Shown: positions 13,401 through 25,400 of the stretch, piece by piece
Layout: each line of letters begins with the position of its first letter
Numbering within the stretch: position 1 is the first letter of the stretch
From: Argyresthia goedartella
Taxonomy: Eukaryota > Arthropoda > Insecta > Lepidoptera > Argyresthiidae
Assembly (NCBI GenBank): GCA_949825045.1
Contig: OX463806.1
Coordinates: 41,812,208 to 41,876,207 of the forward strand
Reading direction: 5' to 3'
Length of the DNA stretch: 64,000 nt
Made by a program: the position numbers and the translations under genes
The notes under the pieces: model-generated
What the model was told of the DNA's origin: nothing
What the model saw: only the letters and a program-made list of their open reading frames with translations
Databases searched by the model: none

Positions 13401-16400
13401 ATTGTTGGTAAAATAATTTTATTCATTTTCAAAATGTGATCCACCATTTCTAATACAAGCACGGGCCCTATTCCTTACGGTGGTGGTGGTCACCTTCAGC
13501 ATCATCTCTTCCTTCATAGTGGTAAATGCATCATTGATTCTCTGCACCAACTCGTCCTTTGTTCTTATTTCTGTCGTGTAGACAAGTTCTTTGGCCCGGC
13601 CCCAGACGAAAAAATCCATGGGTGTAAGGTCCGGCGATCGAGGGGGCCAAGGCCAAGGTCCGTCTCTGCCGATCCAACGCTCCGGGAAACAGTCGCTTAA
13701 ATAGTCTCTTACATTCCGAGTCCAATGCGCTGGACAACCATCTTGTTGGAAAATCAATGGCCTCTCTAGGTCCAATAGTCCAGCTTCTTCTAAAAGTCCA
13801 GGTATGTCGTTCTGTAGGAATGATAAGTATTTTGGTCCATCCAATTTGTCGGGTAGATAGTGTGGCCCAATAAGAGTTCTCCATTACTCCAGCCCACACG
13901 TTGACAGAGAATTTTCTCTGGAATGATTTTTGTTTTTTCCAGTGTGGATTTGCGCCCTTGTCACCCCATTTATGGAGGTTGTGGAAATTATTGATTCCCT
14001 CCCTCGAAAACTTGGACTCGTCCGTCCACAGTATACTTTTCAAAAAGTGACGGTCTTCTATGTCCATATCTAATAAGAAGCGGCAAAACTGGACTCTTCT
14101 TATGGGGTCATCTTCTTCTAAGCCCTGTACTCCAGTACCATGAAAGGGATATTTTCCTTCTTTATGCATCGTCGTCCACACCTTCCATCTCGAAAAGCCC
14201 AGGTCAGCAGCTACTTTTCTGACGCTCGTAGTGGGATCCGCAGCAAAAGCTGCCAGTATTTGTTCTTCTACATCTACATCAGCACCAGGGTTGACTCCAC
14301 GTACCGGATTGTTTCCAACGCCATTTTCGATAAGCCGACGAAAGGTGTTTTGAAACACCCTGAAATTGGGTACTCTCCGATCTGGATAACGCTCCTGGTA
14401 CAAGCGGCGCGCCAAAGCACCGTTTCCGTCAGCTCGTCCGTACATAAAAACAATATCGGCGTACTCTGCATTGGTAAACGCCATGTCACAAAGTGTTCAA
14501 TAAAAGTCCAATGTAATTCAACACGTGAAGGAACTCAACGCCGGAGCGGACTCAACTTGACACGGTGATTTAATTAAATAATAACTCAACACAACGAACG
14601 TAGAAACCACACACAACCAGTCACGAGAGCAGATGCTAAGCAACTAGCTAGATAAAGCTGATAAAGAGAGATAGACAAAGGGCAGATTCCGGTTACGAAT
14701 CGTAACCTACGATGCCAGCTCTGGTAACAAAGCAGCCCGACGCTCGGCGCTCCACAGTGGATATTTCTGTAATTCTGAGAATTGGCCAGTCACCTGCATG
14801 AACAATAGCTTAAAATAAAGAGCAGAAACCAGACGTGTTTTTAAAAAGGTTTGAACGATGAAAAGTATTTTATTTTATTTTATTTAACCTCAAATCAAAG
14901 TGTTACATTGCAACTGTACTATTATTTTTCATGTATCAATGTCTCTATTTTTTCTCAAAGTCAACACAGATGCTTAGAATTCATACTATTTGGTTAAATA
15001 AACGTTAGACAATACAAAAACAGCTTTACACCTTTGACATTAATTCTAACTGGCGCGGTAGAACCGACTATGTATAAAATTTGGGTATTTTTGAAAAAAA
15101 TACTAAAAAAATAAATTTAAAAAAAATAAACGATAATCGCCATATACATGTTAAGCTTAAAATGTTCGAAATGATGTCACCTATCACCCCCTTAAAGGAT
15201 TGCACCTACCTTCCGGACACCCTGTATATCTCAACTATATAAAATACACTAGATAGCATGCATATATATAAACTACAAAATATCATACATATACTAACAT
15301 AAATATGATACCGATTACGGAAGAGAAACAAAATACGCTTTCAATCTTTTCTTAAAAGTGAAAATTGAGGGACTATCCCTAATAGTGCAGGGAAGTGTGT
15401 TCCACAGTCGGATTGCCCTTAACCTAAAAGAGTGTTTGTAGGCGGCAGTGTTATGCCGAGGAGTTGACAGGAGAGACACCGTGTGGGATCTCCGATTACT
15501 ATCCCTTGGGAAAAGAAACTCAAAACGTTCTCGAAGATATGTGGGGTAGCGGGGATTCCGCAAAATATTGAATAGATAAGAGAGAATGTGCATATCATGA
15601 CGAAGACTGATCGGAAGCCATCCCAGCTCCTTGCGATACTGGGAGACATGCTTGTACTTGCGCAGCCCGTAGACAAACCGAATCCTAAGGTTTAGAAGTC
15701 GCTCGAGTTTATTCAGTTGTTCTTCGTTCGCACTGACCCAACAAGCATCCGCATAGTCTATAAAACATCAAACCCCTATATACATTTTTGTCTTTAAATG
15801 AGTTGAACAAGAGTTTATGTTTTTGTGGTAAGACTCATTGTTTCAATTCTAGATTTCATGGCATCATGAAGAGGATAAGACACGAAAGGTTTACTACTTC
15901 TCATCAGCCTTGACTTACCTATTAGGAATGGTTTCCTCCAACATGGCCTTGCAATGGATCAACTATCCAACTCAGGTAATGATATATTTTGCCTACGTCT
16001 GTATTAATGCTCTATTTATTTAATAATTAGTGTCTATAGTGGGAGAAGCAAGCCGCCCTCAGACCCGAGTGAGGGAGGGCTTTGTTTAAAACCAAAGCCC
16101 GTGACTTTGAAATTCATCGGCGCCCCACCAAGCGCGATGAGTTAAAAGCCCTGCGCTAACTCAGTATAATTATACGCAATGCATGAGGATCTTCACAAGT
16201 TCACAAGGAAGATGGCTACTCAAGCGATATGAGAGCACACGAGCGAGTTCAAAGCTCATGAAGCAGTCTCCGTGACCGAAATTGGTCAGAACACTTATTT
16301 TAGTGGTAAAAGTGTTTTAATGCTGGTTTCAAGGGATATGGTAATTTTGGGAAGAATTCTTTATGCACCTAACTGTTTCAATCAAAGATGCTTTTAGTAG

Positions 16401-19400
16401 ATGCCTTATTTTAAATGTCATTTAAACCCTTTCTTTAGAAAACCTTTTGTACCGTTATTCCAACCACAGAATAGTTGAAGAGTACTAAAAGCCAGTTCTG
16501 ACTTGCCACCCAGTGACTGAAATCTTTCTGAAAAACAAGCATTACTCCTGGGTTCAAATCCCGGTAAGGGCAAATATTTCTGTGATGGGCTTGAATATTT
16601 GTTTCTAAGTCTTGGATGTTTTCTATGTATATATATAAGTATATAATATATTGTTTCCCTCTCTATTAAATATATCGTCATCTAGTACCCATGACACAAG
16701 CCTTATTGAGCTTACTATGGCCCCTAGTTCGATTTGTGTAAGTTGTCTCAAATATCTATATTTATATTTTTTGTGCCCTACCTTTAGTCAGTTATTTAAT
16801 AATCAATTTTTAATAACAGGTGGCTAGCCCAACTCCTCATCGCTCTTTCTCAACTATTACATTAATTTGTTTTTATAACTTCATTTCAGGTTGTTGGTAA
16901 AGCAGCTAAACCCATACCTGTGATGTTACTTGGTGTCCTCTTAGGCCGAAAGTCCTATCCTCTGAGGAAATACCTCTTTGTACTACTAATCGTGGTTGGG
17001 GTTGTGCTGTTCATGTTCAAAGATAACAAACATACGGTTGATGACAACCAAGGATTCGGTGTTGGAGAAGTGTTGCTGCTGCTGTCCTTGACAATGGATG
17101 GGCTCACTGGAGCTGTGCAGGTGAACTATTGAATATCTGCAAATTAAAACATACCAACACGCGACAGACACAGTTGAGCCTATAGCCAGTACTCCAATTT
17201 GGGTGACAGGGGCTTAGTCTATCGCTGCATCGATATAGAAATGAAGGTTTCCTGACAATGTTTTATAACTACAACTAAGTTATTAAATGGCTCTTACTCA
17301 TAGTATTCATAAAAGCCATCCAACAGCCTTAGCTGCCTTAAGTCTAGCTTAGCTTAGCCTTAGCTTAACATTGATTAATACACCTAAAGTTAAGGTTGGG
17401 AGGGCTAATATTTATGTATCCGGAATAACAAAGTGAAAAAAACATATAAAATGTATTATAGTTTTATTGCTTTTCAAAATATTCGCCATGATGATCGATG
17501 CACTTTTACATACGTTGGAACAAATTTTTGTAGGAAAATTTCCATTCGGATTGAGGTATCTCCAAAACGTGGATTTTAAACGCATCAACAGCCTCTTCAC
17601 GGCTTGAAAAAAGTTGACCACTTAATTTATTCTTCACGGTTGGGAATAAATAGAAGTCATTGGGGTCAAGTCGGGTCTGTACGGCGGATGACCCGTTAAT
17701 TCGATCTTCTGATCTTCCAAATACCGGCCGATGTGTGGCAGCTAGGATGGTCATGGTGAAGATTGATCTGGCGTTGTCGGTTGTTCTTTCTTATTTCTTC
17801 AAAGACTTATGGCAAAAAAATGGTTGTGTACCATTCAGAATTAACCATTTTTCGATCCCCCAGAAGTGCACTGTCTATACCTAGTCCAACATAGGATGAT
17901 CTCTGACAGCTTGTCACTGTGACTTTACTAGGCATGGGGATAATGTCGAAATAAATTATCGATATTCTAACCAAAGTTTCTGAATGTTTCAAGCAAATCA
18001 AACAAAAGGATGTTGTAACATGTTTTTATTCTTGTTAAATCGGTTCACAGCCCAAATCACTATCATCAAAGTCTGATTCTGACTCGCTGGAGCAGTCTTG
18101 TAGATTTATAATCAGTTCCTGGGTAGATTGGTCGAATCGTACGTCACGCTCCCAATCATCTTCCATAATTTTTCTTGTTCTGTCTATGTCTTTCTTCCAA
18201 TTGTCCGATGTGACACTGTCACATGCATCCTTCAGTAACTTCAGCATTTTATTTGCTGTAAAAGGCGGTGTTGTATTATGTCTGGCTGCGTAACCTGTAA
18301 CAAAGAAATAAAATACATATAAAACACACCATGGCTTGTTGGAAGAGATGTCTTAATAGCTAATCGATGTTTTATTAGCTAATTGATGTTTTATGAGATA
18401 TTTTTACATTCTTATCTTCCTATGCTATCAAAATGTATTTGATTATAATTTTATGTGAGTACAATAAATTACAAATATTAATCTAATTGACTTTTTTTAA
18501 GCAAACGAGAGAAATGCGAGCGATGGTGAAAGAAACACATAAGCACGCCCTTTGCCTTCGGGCACTTTTGTAGTTGACTCAGCTGTGTCATCCGTCCAAG
18601 ATCTTGAAACTGTGTGATTTGCGTTTAGCCACGTTTCGTCCAGAAAAACCACTTTGTCCCAGTTTGAGATCTCTTTAATTTTTCGGAGAAAATCAATTCT
18701 CTTGAGCGCAACATCTGTCCGCTCCATTAGTATTTTTCTTTTGTCACTTTTTTTGTAGCGGAACCCGATGCTTTTTAGTGTTTTGGCTAACGACGAGTGG
18801 CCACCTTTAAATAATTCAGCGTCTTCAAGAGATGTTTGTAGTTTTCTGAGTGTTGGTAACTCTCCACGCGTGTAGTACCCATAAATATGGTTCCGGATTG
18901 CTGCGGCATCAAAATCGTCAATTTTTGATATTGGACACGTCCTCTTCCTTTTTTTATTTGGCGTCGACAGTTTTTGCTCTTCGTTTTCCTCTGTCGTCGT
19001 TGTCGCAGATGATTGCTCACCATACTTTTCTCTGCTGACACGAATCACTGTAGCAATCCCGATTCCCAGAGCATCAGCAACTCTGTTGCACGCTTGTGTT
19101 AATGGCAACAACGGTCCGCCATTTTGACTCTCGCGTTCAAAGTATTCGCGCAAGCGAATCACAAACTCCCGGCTTTCACTATTTAAAACAGTTTTCTTTG
19201 TTCTTTTTGGCATACTGTATCCAAAAACAGAACAAACTTAACAAATAAATAACAGCAAAACTCAACAAATTAATAACAATAACGATAACCGAATGGAGAC
19301 TGAATGAAAACACGTGGCGTATACAAGGCGTTGGCACTCGTACTGAACAAGATGGCAGAATGGCAGATGCAATGCAATCAAACAAGATGGCGGCATGGCG

Positions 19401-22400
19401 CGGTGAAGCCCACTCTACACACTCACGCGCAAAGCCCGCGAAACATGCATGAATGAATGAATGGGATTTCATTATTGTTTCACGCGCGAGTGTGGAGCGC
19501 CCATGAAGCGCCACTCGTTAAAAATTCAGTTTGCTTTTAACAAAAATAAAACTATTTTTTATCGTTGTTTTAATAGTATTTCTATTTCATTTACCTTGTT
19601 GTTTGCAATCTATTTTATTTACAAAATATCATCAATATTCTATTATATGTTTCGAGTCAAGATCGATAACTTGTCTTACGATAAGTGTAGCACGTCACTA
19701 TTTGCCAATAAAGTATTTAAATTGTCTCTATACATTTTACCGTCGAAAAATACGATACTTCATAGGCGTGTTTTGACACTGACAGCTGTCAGAGATCATC
19801 CTATGTTGGACTAGGTATAGGTAATTTCAACCTAAGCCAGGCTGAGTGCACATTTCATTGGGCTATTTACAACAATCAAACTTTACAACAATGAACTGTA
19901 GAGAGCAGAGCCTCATTAAAAATATGGTTTCATAATATGTAATTGTTTTGTTTGTTTTTAAAAGGTCTTTATTAATGAATTATACACTAGTAGCAAAATA
20001 CCCAGTCAAAACTCAAAACTCAAAACGTTTATTCTGTAAATAGGCCACAAGGGCACTTTCACATGTCATTTCATTTCATTTTTTACAGAACATTTGGTAT
20101 TATTATCATATTATCAGAAAAAAAAAAGTACTTAATTATTGTTTCTGAGAGATGTAAAGAGTCTCAAATGTCATAATAAAATAATTAAAATATAAATAAC
20201 AGAGATGTATAGTCTCTTTAGTCAATAATACAATGATAATAGGAGATGTAAATGGTCCCCACAGTCAAGAGTTGTATAATTCAATTAATCTTTGGAGGTG
20301 TAAAAGGCCTCCAAGTGTCCAGTAAAAGAAACTCTGGCAGTGAGGATGCTCACAATTAATTAGAACAATTCAGTCCCAAGCATTTTTATCGTCTATGTAC
20401 TCTTTAATACTGTAGTAAGCTTTAGAAATAAGCCTTTGCTTGATGTATTTCTTGAACTTATTAATTGATAGATCTGTCAAAGTGCTTGGGAGTTTATTGT
20501 AAAATCTTACACAATTACCCTTGAACGAGTTTTTTATTTTATGGAGCCGAGTAGTGGGCACTGCAAGTTTGTCCTTGTTTCTAGTATTAAAGTTATGTAT
20601 ATCACAGTTTCTTCGAAAGTTAACAATGTTCTTATGGACATACATAATATTCTCGTAAATATATTGACTATGGACTGTCAATATATTTACTTCTTTAAAC
20701 TTATTTCTAAGAGAATCTCTATTATTCATTTTATAAATCGCACGAACAGCCCGCTTCTGCAGCACAAAAATAGTATTTATGTCAGCAGCACTGCCCCAGA
20801 GCAGAATACCGTAGGACATAATACTATGAAAATAACTAAAATAAACTAATCTGGCTGTTTTTAAATCTGTCAAGTGACGGATTTTCCTGCATGCAAAAGC
20901 TGCAGAGCTCAGTCTGTTCGATAGCTTATCAATATGTGGACCCCATTGGAGTTTGGAATCCAACGTTATACCTAGAAACACTGTGCTGGTTACCAATTCC
21001 AATTCCTCATTTTTAATTGTTATACATGTCTGATTATTTTTAACGTTAGTAGTAAGAAACTTAACACATTTAGTCTTTTTCTCATTTAGTAGCAAATTAT
21101 TAACATTAAACCAATTTACCACTCTTGATATGGTATTGTTCACGTGATCATCAGTAGCGTGTTGGTTTCGCTTTGTTTTAAAAATAAGTGAGGTGTCATC
21201 AGCAAACAGTACCATATCATGACAGTCCCTTCCTAGATAGGGTAAGTCGTTTATATAGATGAGGAATAGGAAGGGTCCCAATATTGAGCCCTGTGGCACG
21301 CCCAAAGAAACCAATGATCCTGGTGATCGTTCTCCGTTTACGTCTACCCTTTGTATTCTTCCGTTCAGATAAGATTTTAACAAATTCAATGACGTGTCTC
21401 TAACTCCATAATGATGTAATTTCCTGATCAATGTTTCATGACAAACGCAATCAAAAGCCTTAGATAAGTCACAAAAAATGCCTAGGGCATCTTGTGACTC
21501 TTCCCAGGCATCAAAAATACTTTCAATGAACTGAATTCCGGCATCTGTTGTTGAACGACCGCGAGTGAATCCAAACTGTTTGTTATGCATTAGCTTATTT
21601 GATTCAAAATGATGTAATAGCTGTGATAAGATTAATTTCTCAAAAATTTTACTAAAAGTTGGTAGTATTGATATAGGTCTGAAATTGGTGGGGTCTTGAG
21701 TACTACCTGCTTTGAAGAGGGGAATTATCTTACTTTGTTTCATTAAATCAGGAAATTCACCGCAGTCTATACAATTGTTGAAAATGACCGCTAGGTCAGG
21801 TGCAATTAATTCGATCAGGGATTTAACGACGTGAACAGAGAGTCCCCAAAGATCATTCGTTTTCTTAACATTTATCAATTTAAATGCCTTTACGACATCT
21901 GAACTTGTGACGTGCTTAAAATTCAAGTATGAAGCACACTCTGAGACATTATCTTTTAATATTGCAATAGCAGACAAAGGTGACGAATTTAAATACTTAG
22001 TCGTGGAAGCCGGTGCATTAGTAAAAAACGATTCAAATTCAGTTGCAACTTCTAAGCTAGAACTCGTAAGCTGTCCATTGATTTTTAGTTCGTAATCGTG
22101 ACTCGCTTTTTTACTACGACCGGCCTCCTCATTAATTATTTTCCAAGTCGTTTTTATAACATCGGAACTATTCTTAATTTTACTACTCAGAAAATTACGT
22201 TTAGCTGTATGACAGTCTAATTTAAATTGTTTGGAGAACTGTTTGACTTGTTCTTTAAATTCGTCACTAATGTTGAACCGTCGTTCCTCATACAATGCAT
22301 ACAATGCTTGCCTGCGTTTATGCAACTCTGCAGTAGCCCACGTACTAAAGTCGTTTGAACCACTAACCACAACCGATTTTGAAGTGAATATCGCGCTGTA

Positions 22401-25400
22401 CTGTTTCATAAAGGTTTCAAAGAATAAGTTATACATTATATTAGGAGACTGTTCAGCAGCCAAAAACGGTAGTTCCTGGGCTAAAGAGTATCTCATTCTT
22501 TCTAACCGGTCAGCAGTTATTGGCACAAACGAAATTTTCTTTTTAATGACAGGTTCTCTAATAGAATCAAATTGAAATAATTGACCTAAATGATCTGAAT
22601 CCAATTCACTGATAACACTTTTACTGATTGGAATAACATCAGTAAAAATGTTGTCAATGCATGTAGCACTAGTAGCAGTCACTCTTGTTGGCTCCATAAA
22701 TAAATGGCTAAGCCTAAATGATGAGAAAAGATTTATTAATCTAACACTGAGAGTAGTTCTTTCTAACAGATTAACATTAAAGTCACCACATATAATTAAT
22801 CGTTTCGTACTGTGTGATGAAATAGTTAGGACGGATTCCATTATTTTCTCGAACATTTCAAAGTCGCTCAAGGGTGGCCTATAGACACATATAACGATGA
22901 ACTGTTCTAATTCCACAGCTGCAAGTTCTATAGTTCGTTCAACAGATAAGGAAACAATGTCCTTACGTTCCTTGAATTTCATATGATTGTTTAGTATGAT
23001 TAATGCCCCACCATGTATTGAATTAAGTCTGGTGAACGAACTACCAACCTGGTGATCTTTAAAGCTAAACATAATTTCATTAATAGTTAACCAGTGCTCT
23101 GTTATGCACAAAATGTCAATTTTATTACAATTTAAAAATAACTCTATTTGTAGATCTTTGCCTCTAATACATTGAATATTCTGATGAACCAGGCTTATAT
23201 ACTTAGCATGTGAGCTTCCCTTATTCTTAGGGTTTTCTAATATACTAGAACATATGTTGCCAGAGCCTGGGTCCTCTGTTGTCCTATGAACTAATTTAAA
23301 TGCATCCTGTTATTCTGGTCTGATACCAGATTCATATTAGGCTGCTCAGTAAAAGCAGAGTTAGAAGCCAAATTTTTGGCTGTAATGTCATATAAATATA
23401 ATAGTGACATAGCTATTTGTCGTTTACAATAATTTGAAAGGTAAAATGTACCTTTAGTCATAGTAAAATAATTACTAACATAATTGTTAGTGTCAATAAT
23501 ATCAAACTTATTATTATATGTACATAAATTGTACATAGTTATATTCATATTATGTCTATATACATTTTCATTTTGTGTCAATTGGTTGCAGTAGGGAAAT
23601 GTGAACAATATAATTTTTTTCACACTAAGACCATTCAATGTTTCATAAAATTTTATTAAATTATTTTTGTTCACATCTCCCCTATTGCCCATGAAAATTA
23701 TCAGTGTGGCACTGGCTGTGATAGTGCTGTCATTCAAAATTTGATTTATAATATTATCTACAGTGCTAAAAGGTGAGCAATTACTAATAACACTATGTCC
23801 CTTAGAGTATGAGTGGAGTGCTGAGCCCATGCCACTTCCAATCTCATCAGAGTACATTATAATATCAGGTGTTGTGGTCATATCAGACTTGGCAGAACTA
23901 TTATCAGTAACACCTTGTGTTGGTAAACTGTCACACAAGCCCGGAGAGTTGCCAGCTGTCAAACAACCACCTTTCTGCTCACAGCGACAAGTATGGTTGT
24001 TGGTCAGCGACTCAAACCGCTCACAATTATGGTTCATTTCTTGAATTAAATCATCCATAGCCAATGAGTATTCATTTATAACTTTCTCAGAGTTCAAATA
24101 TGCACTGTTTAGTGATCTCAATGAATCCTCCAAGCTTTGGATTTTCAAATGTAAGTTTTGTGTGTCAGTTTCATACATCAACTTAGTACTTTCTAATTCT
24201 AATACACACATATTCAAATCATGTAATAAGTTTACATTTTTCTTGCTTACTTTTAAGTTTTTAGTACACAATTTATTATGTTTTATTAATTTCTGAGTTT
24301 TCCGTATATACCTATTTATTTTACCTAGTTTGTTATTGCTGCAACTTAATAACCAGTGTAAATGGTAATTCCTGGGTTTGACAGACTTAAGCATATTAGA
24401 ACTATTGACTTAGGCAATTAATACGTAAATTGTTCTTATTCCTTTAATTCATTTCCTAATCATAAACTCGATTTAATTATTATTATTATTATTTTTTAAC
24501 TTTGACTGTATTTCTATATTATAAAAAAAAACAGAAAATTTCAAAACAATCTGAACTAATCTTTACATTAGGTCAACGATTTTATAATATGAATCAATTA
24601 TTACTGTTATTATTTTTATTTTATTTTTGTGAATATCTATCTTTATTTAATTACTCATTTGATAATTGTCAAGCAAGCATGTTTAATAATGGAATAGTGA
24701 TTGTCGAATAGTGATTTAAGTACTCGTAATATTTTTGTGTGTATTGCTTAATTTTTAACGGAAATAAATGAATATGAATGAATAAATATGAATATGAATA
24801 AGGAAAGAAAAAAAGTGCTATTGCAAAGTGGCTACTGAGCCACATGTCCATTTATACCAAAAATCCAAGCGACTATTTGCTTCACTAAGTGCTTTTTGAA
24901 TGAATGACTTTTGTTGTTGTTTAGTTTCAGGATCTATTGTCTAGGATTGTACTCTTGTAACATTTTTTTACACGAATCGACACGAGCCCGTTTTTGGTCA
25001 ATTCTCAAGTTGTGCGGAATTCAACGTGCACATTTTTTTACAGCTCTTAGTTGTGTGTTCTTGTAATATTTTATATATACTCGTCATACTTATGCCAAAG
25101 ACGCCTCTTTCTCGCGATATGTAACATGACGATATTGCATTATTAGTTCCCGCACAGCATCAATATTTTGAGCTACAACAACCAATTTAGGGCGACTTTC
25201 TTTAAAATCGTCCGTGAGCACAGACCGTCCACGATTAAACTCACTAAATCATTGATACACAGTAGTTTTCGCTGGTGCTTCGTCCCCAAAGCCGAAGTGA
25301 GCTGATCAATGCCCTGTTTTTGTGTTTGCCCTCGCCAAAAATCGAAATAAATCATAGCACGAAAATTTTCACAATTTAAATCCATGGTGATAAAGACACG

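Larger units (their letters stand above)
12590..15765 (-). mobile_element. LINE 4: C-terminal coding piece and 3' UTR, split by a DD41D element
   Basis: Coding tail at 15765-15315, 3' UTR at 15314-15227, then continuing beyond the inserted DNA transposon at 12870-12600. The UTR on the left (TTTATTGCACAGAAAAC, GGCAAAGGCGAGCTTATC) is a common lepidopteran LINE 3' end. Confidence 0.65.
20004..24420 (-). mobile_element. Two-ORF LINE (LINE 3), nearly intact, in SLC35B1 intron 3
   Basis: Minus-strand element with ORF1 (24394-23291), ORF2 (to 20370), and a 3' UTR ending in tandem TTTTGAG units (+ strand CTCAAAA at 20004-20026). No internal stop in either ORF. Confidence 0.88.
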
